From positions 1,054,001-1,118,000 of the forward strand of contig UWYS01000006.1 of assembly GCA_900291925.1 (NCBI GenBank): a stretch of DNA of 64,000 nt. Reading direction: 5' to 3'. A program made the position numbers and the translations under genes. The number at the start of each line of letters is the position of its first letter. Position 1 is the stretch's first letter. The stretch comes from Thecaphora thlaspeos (Eukaryota; Basidiomycota; Ustilaginomycetes; Urocystidales; Glomosporiaceae). The notes below the pieces were generated by a model, which saw nothing but the letters and a program-made list of their open reading frames with translations, did no database searches and was not told the origin of the DNA. Positions 44,201 through 57,969 of this stretch are shown here, one piece after another.

Positions 44201-44725
44201 GTGAAGGCTGGGCGCTGAGATGCGCATCACCTTGAGCGAGAGGGCATGGGATTCGGACGAGACTGTCTGTGCCATGGTCGTTTGCGGCGCGGCCGGTGGA
44301 GGGTTGGGGCTGCGAAGGCTGCGTGGGACCAAAGGCTGCTGGTAGGAGGCCGAGGATGTGAAAGCAAAGGAAGGCGTGCGATCGGCCTGGCCTGCTAATG
44401 CGGGGACGTGGGAGGATGACGAAGAAGGATAGCGTGGCTGCTGTGGCTGCTGGTGTAGGTAGTGAGGCCGGTTGGCGTATGGAGACGGAGGGGGTGATTG
44501 TGACGACGAGGGGGCGGCCATCGGTGGCGCATGGGTGGGTAGGTTGGACATGACGGTGGCGACGTCGGTGGCGGCAGACGGCGTCCGACTGGCGCACTGG
44601 GTGGAATGACCGCTGGCGGAGGCGACGTGGGGCGATGAGGCGACGGCGTGGTGGAAGGGTGCGCCGTGAAGGAGAGTTGCGGCCATGCCTTCTTCCGAGC
44701 CCGGGACGACGAGGGCTCGGGCCAT
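41270..44725 (-). CDS. TRAPPC13: TRAPP complex subunit 13 (TRAPPC13)
   Basis: An intronless minus-strand frame of 1151 residues. After a Ser/Pro/His-rich N-terminus of ~150 residues comes the TRAPPC13 start, SHALSLKVMRISAPSLHILD. Then come LPSSFGTLYLGESFSAYLCV, VRHEIKELGPHVLICTVSY and FRKFYKFAVPASPLSVRTKT. These are immunoglobulin-like beta domains of the family. FLLEVQVQNTSPLPLVLESL continues the second domain. C-terminally the recognisable part (LRVLLLGWQDEVES) closes the protein after long low-complexity insertions. The family in animals is ~420 residues, so this version is greatly expanded by Ser/Pro/Asp-rich segments. TRAPPC13 belongs to a TRAPP complex that activates Rab GTPases in Golgi and autophagy traffic. 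An alternative start at 44275 (MAQTVSSESHALSLKVMRIS) also fits. It diverges from CTF4 with a 381-bp shared upstream region. Confidence 0.85.
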   Translation of the reverse strand: MARALVVPGSEEGMAATLLHGAPFHHAVASSPHVASASGHSTQCASRTPSAATDVATVMSNLPTHAPPMAAPSSSQSPPPSPYANRPHYLHQQPQQPRYPSSSSSHVPALAGQADRTPSFAFTSSASYQQPLVPRSLRSPNPPPAAPQTTMAQTVSSESHALSLKVMRISAPSLHILDRPYHEDNRYRHVPASPSANAPPSLLQQQAELQRSPDGDDPLLHAFNKSLTASLRDDMLSNESALASLWYDNDPGGAGAAGPSTLRDWPFSTLLTLPSSFGTLYLGESFSAYLCVRNEARYPVRHPSLRIEMQVGDGGDPSTGRAATGSRTLLAEVVPEAGGLDEAEDGEPHNDDKLETTVRHEIKELGPHVLICTVSYKAPLDDGGQVVWVDQSFRKFYKFAVPASPLSVRTKTHEPCSAAEAMHPDHRVREAFLLEVQVQNTSPLPLVLESLDLRPEPGWQWKSIDRPGLSSPSTTTFSGGNGDGDGRTEAASTTITAANNGSGSTSTCINLWQGVNEPLLPDDVRQYLFQLMPTSDKPARPIVPMPMTPATGMPAAASSPKRRLLPGQGPRPTAHAAPLPNDLARAQHGDPQQHRQPRSSEPRVRTTAVSDAIGSLDIAWRMSQGEPGRLQTSQLIRRRTVVLPVLCRADAPDLQQQQQQQSSISAGDDDETELPSIPEAGGAPTTDDKQQSASTSNPNGLDAAFVPSSSTSSPSMEGLPPPIVEVDLSFASASVPSLIGSAKRYETVSLPLQLWVRDLSAFSVVAPAPASKAGSSARIAAAATTFSTPAPDSDDSDDDRPLSEIASPRHGGHRLPSMSSRRSSAVDVPTVPGAAATVQNTASPEVVGGSRTLYLAVQHLALPHLPHQAQENDVQSHASEEGNRSASQAAGAAGRPSEDGSLRSEPSSLLRSLTSPSSRRRPLVRRSLQQNLVANLTSSPLLRTGSLSMRRGGTADSHPDDSPQPRSNDPGPFSPPTPPPKGRLDGSVDRQLTDDATQRDELEGKGSSSDALFKTWPRPYLEPSSLLDLSTTLPDVEGKDFERLGSSLLTLAPVKIAFEAGAAVGQAEVEFELGYIALLSGMVRVGGLRVLLLGWQDEVESKTADEDGLVDGGGGEGGRGGGIKTEKARKVELRTPITLREWSVVTELFVR

Positions 44726-45106
44726 GCCGCTCGCTCCACACTCTGCCGCGCTGGCCCGTGTGCCTCGTCTCGCGCGAGTCTAGGCGCACCGCGTAAAGTA
44801 GTTGGCGCTTGCCCGCTGGCGTGGGCCGCGACGCGTTGCCGCTCGCGTTGGAGACGCGCAGGTGATGGCCTGCCGCACGGGCGAGCGCGAGGCGCCAAAG
44901 GAACGCGCTGCACTTTGGCCGCCCCTCGTCCCAGTTCTCCTCCCCACCCTCACCTCTGCAATCGCCCATCTCTTCGCCTCCCAGGCAATTCCCTCATAGA
45001 CCGCTACGCCACACCCTCCGAAAGCAGACAATCACCACAGCTACCGGCCACACACACGCAGACACACACACACACACACCCCTATACTCTCCGCCGTGCC
45101 GTCGCC
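44726..45106. promoter_or_regulatory. Divergent promoter region TRAPPC13/CTF4
   Basis: 381 bases between opposed start codons. Contains a (CA)n tract at about 45049-45081 near the CTF4 start. No TATA box is obvious. Confidence 0.5.
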
Positions 45107-48100
45107 ATGGCCTCTCTAGGCACACAGGCCGACAACGTCAACGTTCAGGTCGTCCATCTCTCGGGCACCACTCGCATAACGCACGCTCCCAAACAAGCAC
45201 AAGTAGAGTAGGTACTTCAGCCTTTGTTCGCTCCACATCTGCTCGACAGCTTCTGCCTCTGGACCGGCCCACCCTGACCGCGAGCCCTTCCCTCCTTCCA
45301 CCCCTCCTTGCTCCTTGTCCCCGCTCTCGATCCCCTGCCTCACCGCTCTCACAGCCGCCTTTACACTGTCGGCGATGACTACTTCTTCCGCATCCTCGGC
45401 ACCACGCTTGACTCGCGGCAGGATCCGCTCATGGTCGAGGACGCTACCAACGCCCTCACCTGGATCGAAGCCGACGCAAACTTTGTCGTCACCGCTTCCG
45501 AAGACGGCTGCGTCCGCCTCTACAGCCACCACCCGCTCGATGACGACGGTAACCCACTCCCACCCACACAGCTCCACTCTATCCTCCGCCGCGAGTCGCT
45601 TCCAGTACGCTGCGCCGCCATCGAGCGCGCCGCTTCCTGCTCCCAGGCGCCCCGCGTCGCAGTATGCTCCGACGAGCTCATCGTCCGCGTCGTCGACACC
45701 GGCGACCCGAGGCGCGTCCAGCTGCTCACGGGTCACTCGAGGGGCGTCCGTTCGGCGGCTTGGAGCCCTATTGCGCCCATCCTAATCACCTGCTCGTCGG
45801 ACGGCAGCGCCAGGGTGTGGGACCTCGGCTCGTCCGAGCCAAACTGCCTCAAGGTCATAGACGGCATCCTTCCCGCCGCGCGCCCAGAGAGCGAGGTCGC
45901 CTCCATCGCCTGCTGGCACCCTTCTGGCAATCACTTTGTCATCCCCTCTAAAGCGCACGAGCTCGTCATCATGAATGCCCAGACCCAGTCCCCGTCGTGG
46001 GTGCGCTCCAGCTCCTATCTTGCTTCGACCTCCGGACCCGTCCCCAGCCCCAGCGGGAGCGTCAACTCGATGGCCTACAGCCCCAACGGCCGCTATCTCG
46101 CTGTTGGCACCTCGGACAGCCAGGTGACGGTATGGGAGGCCTCGTCCAAGCAGCACATCCGCGCCAAGAGGGCCGAGGGCCTGGTGACCGGCATCAGCTG
46201 GCACCCGGCGCGCGACGCCCTCGCATGGACCGACAACCAGGGCGTCTTAGCACGCTGGAATGACGTCGTAGGCACCACCTACCCGAGTCCCTGCGAGCCC
46301 ATAGAGCTCGAGACCAGCCGGGCGCAAAAGCAGCATCAGCAGGGGTCGAGGAGGCAGCGCGACGAGGTGGACGACCTCTTCCAAGGGACCGGGATCGATG
46401 ATGACGACGACCTCGACGATCTCGACGGGGACGATGCCATAGGTCGGACCGACGGCGACGGGCGGAGAGCAGGCGGCCGCCGGATTAATGGCCACGATGC
46501 GGGCGATGCTGATGGCCTCGCAGACTTTGTCGTCGACGACGAGGGCTACGGCCACTACTCGCGGCGGACTTCGGGTCGCGGCGAAGGCGAGCGCCGCGGA
46601 GGACACGAACATGGGCACGGACGCCGCGAACGAGGCGGCGCCAATCCGACCTTCATCCAGGGCACCAAGCCGCAGGAGGCCTTCCAGCCGGCGTCGACGC
46701 CGATGCGGGCCCAACGCCGCTACCTCTCGTTCAACATGGTCGGCACTGTCACTGCCGTCGACCAGGACACGCACCAGACGATCTCGTTCGAGTCGTTCGA
46801 CGTCGCGGCCCGCCGCAACTTCCGCTTCACCGACCACCACGGCTACTCGATGGCGTCGCTCGGGCAGCAGGGCGTGCTGTTCGCCTGCAAGCAGCAGGGT
46901 GGCGAGAGCCCAAGCAGCGTCTACTTTAAGCCGTTCGAGTCGTGGAACAGCATCGGCGCCGAGTGGACGCTCAGCCTAGTGGGCGACGAGGCGGTCGAGG
47001 TGATAGCGTTGAGCGGCGGCGACGCGTCGTCGCGGTCCGACGGCGAGGACGCCTCCTCAGCTCGCGATGCTGCGTCGCGGCAGGGCATCGCCATCGTCGC
47101 CACCTCCAAGGGCTACCTCCGCTTCCTTTCGACGAGCGGGATGCAGCTCTACCTGTGGGCGCTCGGCCAACCGGTCGTCAGCATGGCTGCCGGCAGCCGC
47201 TACGCGATCGTCGTCTACCGGTCGGCCGGCGGCGCGCTCAACGACCACCAGAGCCTCGGCTACAGTGTCATCGACCTCGAGAGCTTCGACTTCGTCCAAG
47301 AGGGCCTGCTGCCGCTGGCGCGCAAGGCCTACCTGCGCTGGGTCGGCTTCAACGATCACCAGCTCCCAGCCATCTACACGTCAGACGGCGTACTCTTTGT
47401 GCTCGACCGTGCCCACCGCATGTGCCAAGGCCGGTGGGTGCCGCTTCTCGACACCAAGCTGCTCAAAGACCGCGCCTCCGCCTCGACCGAGGCGACGGTC
47501 GACGGCGCTGCTGCTGCTGCGACGACGACGGAGGCGGCGATGCGGGCCACGTCGAGCCTTTCGTACTGGCCCGTGGCGCTGTCGTCCAAGCAGCTGATGG
47601 TGCTCTTCCTGCGCTCGGGCCAGCAGTACCCCGAGGTGGACGGGACGCGCCCGCTGATCCAGGAGCTCGATCTTGAGGTGCCGCTGATCAATCGCGAGAG
47701 CGGTACGGGTTCGCAGGAGGAAAAGTCGCTGCGCGAGTCGCTGCTGGCGTCGATGGCGCGCGACACGCGCTACGCCGGCCTCGCGCCGTCGAGCGACGCC
47801 GGGCTCGACGCATCGACGCTCGAGATGTCGTCGGACAAGGCGCTGCTCCAGCTGATCCAGCTGGCGTGCAAGGCCGACCGGCACTCGCGCGCACTCGATG
47901 CGGCGAGGCGGCTGCACTCGACGCGGACGCTCGACGCTGCGCTGCAGATTGCCGCCTTCTTCCACCTGCCGAGCCTGGCGGACCGGCTGGTGGAGCTGCG
48001 ACCGGACCTAGAGGAGCGCGCGTCGCGCGTCGACGAAGAGTCGCGGCGGTGGTGCGACCCGAGCATGCGCGGCGGACCGGTGTACTCTTCGCCCGTCGCT

Positions 48101-48976
48101 TCGGCCGCTGCCATGGGGCGATCCCGCCACTCCGACGACACTCCGACGTCAACCTCGGCGGCCAAGAGGCGGAAGCTGCTCAACGATGCGCTCGCAGGTG
48201 ACTTTAGCCACGACGGCGGACGTCGCTCGATGGTCTCTCCGTCTCCGCACGCTTCCAGACGGATGGCGACAGCGACGACGGAGACGTACTCCGCACCGCC
48301 GAGATCCTCTATGCCTCCGCGCGACTCTCGATCCGGCGCCGCAACGACGGCAGCGACCGCGACGCCGGATCTGTACCGCGGCGTCTCGCGGTCCGCCTCG
48401 CCGATGGAGAAGGAGAACACGCCAGTTGTCATCTCTCGCTCCTCGAACCCTTTCATCTCGACGAGCAGCAGCGGTGGCGGTAACGGTGGACCGAAACCGA
48501 ACCCGTTTGCGCGCACCAAACCTACCACCAGCAGTCGCGACACCTCCAAGACGATGTCGAAATCCACATCATTCTTTGACCGTGTCGATGCACGTTCGAC
48601 GTCTGGTACGTCGACTTCTGTGACAACCATCGAAGGAGCGGGGAAGAAAGCCAAACAAGCTCGACTTAATTTTTCATCCGGTACCGGACGAATGATTGCA
48701 GAAACTAGCGAAGCGTTTGGAGAGACGCAGTACGACGACCAAGATATTGTAGATGCCCCGACGACGATGGAGGGAGAGGAGAGTTTGATGAGTACGCTTC
48801 AAAAGGCGAGGGAGGATGAACATCGACGGGAACGACATGGTGGAATGGAGGAAACAATGAGACCCGATGAGGACGACGACGAGACGAATCTAGAAGAGTC
48901 CATGCTTGATGACCAAGCAGCCGTAGCGATGTCGCCGACTCTTGCGACCGAGAGTGGTAGCGTAGAAGCAGCATAG
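45107..48976 (+). CDS. CTF4: Replisome adaptor Ctf4/And-1/Mcl1
   Basis: Exons 45107-45207 and 45355-48976 give about 1240 residues. The N-terminal WD40 propeller (about 1-330) includes RLYTVGDDYFFRIL, ITCSSDGSARVWDLG and YLAVGTSDSQVTVWEAS. An acidic Asp-rich linker follows. The SepB/Ctf4 trimerisation domain (about 460-820) has RYLSFNMVGTVTAVDQDTHQ, FRFTDHHGYSMASLGQQGVL and GIAIVATSKGYLRFLSTSGM with ALGQPVVSMAAG. A helical segment (ALLQLIQLACKADRHSRALD) ends the domain. Ctf4 trimerises and ties Mcm/GINS helicase to DNA polymerase alpha and supports cohesion. The tail (about 900-1240) is Ser/Arg-rich and disordered with short motifs such as STSFFDRVD and KQARLNF. No HMG box is present, as usual in fungi. 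The intron phase restores VDRLYTVGDD. Confidence 0.92.
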
Positions 48977-49892
48977 CGTAGTAGTAGAGTTAGTTGCAAC
49001 CTTCTCTTCCCCTTTAGTCGCTTTCGAGTGAGTCGAGGTGTACCCCACTCCTTGAAACACATGTATCAAACTAACTTGATCCGCGCTGGTGCATGCTAAT
49101 TCGTACCTGTAGTCCACATGCATGCCACCACCGTCGTCATCTCGAGGTAAAGCGACGACACACCATTCAAAATGACGCTATCCCTGTCCTGCCACCGCTC
49201 GTCGCCTCGGCGAATCTGTCTCACTCTCATCCTCAGAACTCATGAAACAAGAGGCTGAAGTGATGAAGGTATGTAGATTCAATCTCGAGGACGAGGGCCA
49301 TGAAACGTGTTCGCTCTGCGGGGTGTGATGGATGGGACGAGGGAGAGATGACGAGAGGCCGTCTTGCATGCGGCTAGGTAGACGACGATCGCGAAAGCGA
49401 AGAGAAGAGGGAGGAGAGGTCAAGGACGTGGGCGCGGACAATCTATATGGGGAACAACAACAGATGGAATGACGGGACAAGAACAACAGGGCAAGAGGCT
49501 ACGGGAACGAAGGACGGACGGACGGACGGACGGAAGAGGGGCAAGGAGTGCAAAAAGGTACAGATGTTGAGCGACGGCAGGCCGAGACGAGACGGGAATA
49601 GGACCGGTCGCTCGCTGCTCGCTCGTCGACCGCACTAGAGGGAAAGAGGCACGGAATGGATTTGTTCCGGGGCATGAGTGCAGAGGTAAAAGGGCGTCTT
49701 CTGGTAAGAGAAGTCAGGTATCTTGGTCGTCGGCTCGTTCCTTCCGGCATCGGAGCCCCTCTCCCCTCCCATTGGTATGCGTGCGTTTCGCCGTCGTAGT
49801 CTAGGGCTCCAGCGTGCTTGCCTCGCTGGTATCTTCCGTCCGTCCGTCTCCGAGGAAAGCCCACAGGTGAGGTGATGACGTCGGCGGCAAAA
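48977..49892. other. Convergent intergenic region CTF4/SRPK
   Basis: 3' flanks of two converging genes. Contains (GGAC)n at about 49509-49534. No gene seen. Confidence 0.5.
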
Positions 49893-52651
<2,759 letters not shown>

Positions 52652-52802
52652 TCAAAGGGGAAGCAAATTCGGCGAAAGGACGCAATGGGCCGGGCCATAA
52701 GTGCAGAGTGGGTGAAAGTGGTGAGGTGGGGTGAGTTGGGGCCGTGTGCAGAGGGGTGACAAAGGGGGATGCGATGCGAATCAGCGACGGCTTGACGAGG
52801 TC

Positions 52803-53337
52803 ATGGCTGCACCAAAACTTAGCGCGACGCCGCCAAAGTCAAAACCTCCTCATCAGCCAAGGAGAGCCCTTCACAAGCGCTGTGCCGTAGGTCCAGCCTC
52901 GTCGGCCCCGGCTCCCACCTCTGCTTACGGAAGCGCCGACGTGGCTAGGCAGACCACAAGCTCTAACTCAGGCTCTCGCCCTCGCCCTCGCCCGGCCAGC
53001 CAGATCAACAAGGCAAAGCAAGCCGGGCCTTCTTCCGCTACAGGACGGACCGCGGAAGCCAGCGAGTGAGCCCCGATCTCATGATGGGCTCAGCCTACGC
53101 ACTGTCGGTCCACATGGCTCGACCTTCCCCTGGGTCTAGCCACCTAGCTGACAGAGTCTGGACGGAGTCGCAGGGCCGATTGTCTCCCTGGAGCCAGAGA
53201 CAGTGCTAGGATCGCTGATGCCGCTCTGGGCCTCACTCCAGCGGATCGCGAAGCCCAAGACCAGGACTCTATACGCCGCGACAGAAGCAGAAACTCACCC
53301 AGCAGACGAGGACGGGCCCGCCGATCCTGAGGGCTGA
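52803..53337 (+). CDS. Small uncharacterised protein, two exons
   Basis: Exons 52803-53065 and 53157-53337 are proposed, giving about 147 residues. Exon 1 is basic, Pro/Ser-rich and disordered (MAAPKLSATPPKSKPPHQPR). Exon 2 is more ordered: DLDGVAGPIVSLEPETVLGS with LMPLWASLQRIAKPKTRTLY, ending in an acidic tail (ADEDGPADPEG). The GTGAGC donor and an AGCTGACAGAG branch/acceptor region join them in frame. Unspliced, the first exon ends 4 bases later at a TGA. The hydrophobic-basic helix in exon 2 could be an interaction segment. I do not recognise the family. Its head-to-head arrangement with the SRPK gene over 184 bases suggests a shared promoter. Confidence 0.45.
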
Positions 53338-56300
53338 TTCATCCTCTTCTAGAGAAGTGGAAGAGTCGGAAGGCACCGTCAGATGGCTCCGCGGTGAACA
53401 GAAAAACGCGGACTAGCCGATGGTTTGAGCTTGTCGGAGAGGCGGAGTGCCGGCGCGATTGTGGCTCCTTGTTCAACCGAGCGTTGGTTTTGACAAGGTG
53501 TCGCAGGAGCTGGGCCGGATCAGGTGGGCAGGAACGTTAGCCGTTGCTGCAGCGGAGGACTGAGGGGATGTCAACCGTCGAACTACAGGCGAGACGGCTA
53601 GCTCGGCGACGGTAACAGCGGATAATGTCGAGAGCTGGGTTGACTAGAGCGCTTGCAAGCGGGCTGTCAAGCGTTAAAAGCCGGTCGATGTCAATCAATA
53701 ATGGGCTGCGATGATGAGGCAGTGATCCGGATCGGCACTTGTCCGAAAGTCGAGCTGGGGTGTGGTAGACCGTAGCGTAGAGTGGTAGAGCAGTGGCGAC
53801 GGAAGCTGCAGCTGCTGACAGAGGAAGCGGCGGCTGCAAGAAGGCGGTCCGTGTCAAGAGGGGTTCAGAGACGGAGATACAGGCAGAAGGCGGCAGAGGT
53901 CAGCGGGTCAACGGATGCACGTGCTGCTGCGGCGCGCTGTCGTTCCTGTTGTGACCGCTGTGTGTGATGCAACCAAGAGACCGAATAGCGGTCCACGGTG
54001 TCGCGTGATTAAAGGAGGGTAGCAAGGGGTGAGGGTTCGTCGGATGCAAGCGTGATGAACCGGGGGGCGTGCGTGGATGTGCGCGTGTCGTAGGGCTGAA
54101 GGCGGCGATGGTCAGAAAAGGTGGTGGTGATGGTGTATGGAGAAGGTGACGGTGTGATGGCGAGGGTGATGGTGATAGGTGGTGACGGGCGGGAAACGAG
54201 GATGAGAGGAGCCCCGAGGGTTAGGGGACCGTGTGGGAGGTGAAATCGTGAACGCGTGACGGAACGGGTGGACGCGCGAACGGGCGGGTCGACCGACATA
54301 GGGTAGATCCGGGAACAGGCGAGCAGGGGAGCAGGTGCAGGTGCAGGTGCAGGTGCAGGTGCAGCAGCAGCGGCGGCCAGGCAGGCAGGCAGGCCGGACG
54401 GACGGACGGACGTACCGATGGGGCGAGAAATGAAAGCGCAGCGCGGCGGCCACCCAGAGAGCATGAAGCAGCCTGGCTGGCGGCCATCAGGCGAGGCGGG
54501 CCAGACCAGGCATGAAAGGCGAGTCCCCGACCATAAACCGGGTCTTTCTGGTTCGCTCTCGCTCTCTCTTCGCCTGGCTGCTTGCCTGCCTATCTGCACA
54601 GGGCGTGGGGCCCAGCAGCGAGGAAAGGCCTAGCGCAGTGCGAGATACAGAGCAGGCGCTTTGAAAGCTATCTATTTCGGTCGCCGCTGATCCCGACTTC
54701 AATTGATGCGGCTTCTATTAGTCCGTCCTCTCTAATCAAAAATCAAACAAGCGCCTGGGCCGACCGGCTTAACAGACCCGCATCCACACAGCCAATTTCA
54801 AAACAAAGAGGCCCCACGCTAGATACAGATGTAAGAGTAGCCTGGCGGGAGATCTTGTCCTATGCATGTACGTAAAATGGTGGGAGGTATTGATGAGCAA
54901 TTTGTCGGTCGCAGCAAGGTGAGCTGCTTCTGTCACAGCACGGCATGCGGGCGGAGGTTTGAGTACCAAGGAACCTGACCAACGTCGTGCGTGCAAACAG
55001 ATGTCCGGTGGCCGGCGTGCCACCCGCATTCCGGCGTTGTGTCTCGGGGAAGAGAGTCGCCCTCGCCCTCGCCCTCGCCTCGCCTGCGACGGACGTGGGT
55101 GTTGTGACTGCCTCACCTCGTCTTGGCATCCAGCAGTCGTGGCGTTCGACTGTCTCCCCGCTTGGCCTCCACCGCCACATGAGACGGCCTGATGCCGCCG
55201 ACGACGTGAGGCTACATCACGATACAGTACTACAGCACCATCCCTACCTCCGTGAGGACCGGGAGCAGATAGACGTTCAGATCAGAAGAGGCGCAAGAGC
55301 CCACCTCTTGTACAGACGTCTTGAGGCTAAGAGCGGGACAGGCACCTCAAACTTGCACCGAGGGCCAGGATAAGGACCGGAGGGGCTCGCACCGTATGTT
55401 TCTGCGGGGCAACATCCGACCAGGAGCCGCAACAGTTCGGCCGGCACTCCGCGCTACAGCAGAATCACAGAGCAGGGGACTAAATGGTCACGACAGTGGC
55501 GTCATGGTGCTGTACGTATGTAGTACATATATGTATGGCATGGTGGGCTTGGTTTGCGGGGAAGGTGGATGCTCTACAGTATGATATGTCCTTAGCTCAT
55601 TTAGAAGCAGCGATCCGGAGACCGAGGAGTTGCGAGACGGGTTCATACAGCGCCGACCCATCCCATCCATCTCGACAAACGCCGTACATACAGGTACCTA
55701 CTCTCTGTATTTTGACCGTAGGTGCGCTCTAATTTGGGCTCCCTTCCGAACGGGGACACCTCGGGCATGATTATGTACCTTATGTAAGTACTGCCTCGAG
55801 GGCTGCTGCCCACCTGCTTGCGTGACTTTCCTTTCGCTTCGAGGGAGTCATGGCAAACAGCTGTCCGACACAAGTCGATGACGCTCCTTGTCTGCTGATG
55901 TGCCGTTCTTTGGGTGGCGTTGGGACCTGCCTCTTTGATACAGTACCTGTTCCTACGTCGGCTGGCCTCTTGTCTGGATGCTCGACAAGGTACATAGAAG
56001 CTCAGACGGCGACTTGTGCTGGTGCTTGAAGCCCGCCGGCTTCTGCTCGTTGCATGCTCATTCGTACTGTACAGAGACCATGCTGAAGTTTGCCTCCGCC
56101 TCGCACCATGGTCGTCCGACAAACGAGCTCTATTCTTGTATTCAAAGCAACGCCGCACCTACGGAGAGAGTACAGTCATGTGTCTTGTTGGTCGCCGGCT
56201 GTGCGCATGTCGTCGCCACGCCTTTGGCACATTAGCTGCTGTGAGCTTTGTGGAGCCGACGCCAGCCCTCCATCGGTAAGCGGAGGAGGCGAGTACAGAA

Positions 56301-57552
56301 GTAAGGTGGACTCGATTGCTGCGCGACCGCCGGGTCGTGCCGAGACTGGTCCTTGCCATCACTCAGCACTGTCGCGCTCCTCTACCTCGACCAGGGCGGG
56401 CCGGTCACTTCCTACGTCCGTCTCTCGATGCCGCCCACAGGCCATGATCTCTCCGTCGCCAGAATCATCTTCATCGTCTCGCAACCTGGAAGAGCACGGC
56501 ATCGCAACGAGAACATTTCGGACAACACATTATTGAGCTGATGACGCTGTGACGACCTTGCCCTGTAACTAATGTGTCTTCGTCATAGAGGCATGGCCAC
56601 TGGCGGTGTTACTTACAGAGGGGGGCTTATCGCTCGGAATTTTGCGAAATCTTCAGGTCCAGAAGCACCGGTGCGCTGATATCATAGAGGTGTACAATCT
56701 GTAACAGTGCTGCGTCCCCCTCGGCAGCAGCAAATCTTGAATGCAATGGACGTCACGGCGTGGTGGACTGCAGCCATGCTCGGCCGACCGTTCGCGCTGC
56801 TTGACCTGCGTCTCTGGGTGCCAACTGGGTCTCTGACATGTGGCCATCTGTTCATCGTATCAATGCACGTCGTTCGACGAACTGGGTTCGAGCAAGGTGG
56901 CAACTCCGCCGTGTAAGGGAATATCAGACGTGGAGAGACGAGGACCAGGCCGAACGAAGCTTGAGCCGTCGCAGCGGGATCTTCTGTGCTGGCACCTTAT
57001 GGACCCGGCCACTCTTGCTGCATGGACCACGAGGCATGAGGGCGGGGACCGAGAGGGCATTGAGATAGACCCGGATCTGTTGCTCTATCCGCGCGCAAGT
57101 CTCCTATCGATCAGCAAGATGTTGATGTGGGCGCGCCCCTCCCGGCTCTTCCCCGTTCTTCTCCTGAAGACCGGTGTACGTGGGGCGTCATGACATAGTA
57201 GGGAAATGCTACAGTGTTGTCAGGAGACACCGGTCCAAGACGGTCCGTTCACAAGTTCTGTAGTGTATACAGTACGGACCTTGATGGACCCTCTCCGGCA
57301 AGTGGTTGTTTCCCTGACCCGCGTGCACCCCACCGCCCGACGCCCAACGCAGGTCCTCCTCGCCAACCCCGGTCGAGGCCCGAGCATCGTCGTATCAGGA
57401 CGTGGCATCGGCCTGACCGTCAGGGTCGAAGGTGCCGGAGTGAGGGTCAATAAGAGAAGAATTGCACGACTTTGAAGCTTTAACAGCTCATATTTTGAAC
57501 TAGTGCTGGTCTATCTATCTGGGTCAAGGTGATTTTGAAAGAGGCCAATCCC
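53338..57552. other. 4.2-kb gene-poor, repeat-bearing region
   Basis: No supported gene. It contains (GGTGCA)n at 54331-54366, (GGAC)n near 54394, TACAGTAC-type words at about 55223, 55510, 55574, 55938, 56066 and 57268, and scattered open frames of low credibility. Two are mildly protein-like on the plus strand: about 56930-57190 (SQRDLLCWHLMDPATLAAW) and 57290-57472 (RPTQVLLANPGRGPSIVVSG). Neither has a start, introns or a known family. It may hold decayed genes or element remnants. Confidence 0.45.
54331..54366. repeat. (GGTGCA)n hexamer repeat
   Basis: About six tandem GGTGCA units, followed by a GCAGCAGCAGCGGCGG stretch and (GGCA)n. Confidence 0.85.
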
Positions 57553-57670
57553 ATCTGCGGCCATAGAACCTTGAAACCACCGTATCCCGTCCGATCTGTG
57601 AAGTTAAGCAAGGTATCGCTTAGTCAGTACTGCGGTGGGGGATCATGCAGGAATCCTGAGTGTTGCAGTT
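57553..57670 (+). rRNA. 5S ribosomal RNA, solitary gene
   Basis: 118 nt starting ATCTGCGGCCATAGAACC. It contains the invariant CCCGTCCGATCTG with GAAGTTAAGC and the loop E region GTCAGTACTGCGGTGGGGGA. It closes with AATCCTGAGTGTTGCAGTT. Helix I forms between the 5' ATCTGC and the 3' GCAGTT. The length equals that of basidiomycete 5S rRNAs. The internal control region (A box, intermediate element, C box) lies within the gene. A T5 terminator follows at 57673. It stands alone between unrelated genes, as in fungi with dispersed 5S genes. Confidence 0.93.
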
Positions 57671-57672
57671 AC

Positions 57673-57677
57673 TTTTT
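57673..57677 (+). terminator. Pol III T5 terminator of the 5S gene
   Basis: TTTTT begins three bases after the 5S rRNA 3' end. Confidence 0.75.
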
Positions 57678-57969
57678 GCCTTTGAGCTTGGACGGCTGGC
57701 ACGGACGCCCGATCCCTCTGGCCGAACTCTTTGGCCGATCCCTTTGGTCGTTGTGGGTCAGCGCTCGAAGCTCTTTCGTGCTCGCCTTTCTTGGGAGCCG
57801 GTTGACACCCTTCACAGACGGACCGAGCGTTCTAACCACCACCTCTTGCATACTCGCCGCTGCTACGATCTTCCGCGCCCTTTCACACACTTCTCGCTCC
57901 ATCCGAGCCGGCTAGCCACCCACACGCCTTCGCTCAAGCCCTGCACACGGCCGGCCCCCGCCCGCAAAG

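Noticed and set aside
54640..54720. Possible tRNA-like stretch suggested by translation resembling SRRFES
   Set aside because: No T-loop TTCGA consensus with pairing stems and no acceptor stem could be formed.
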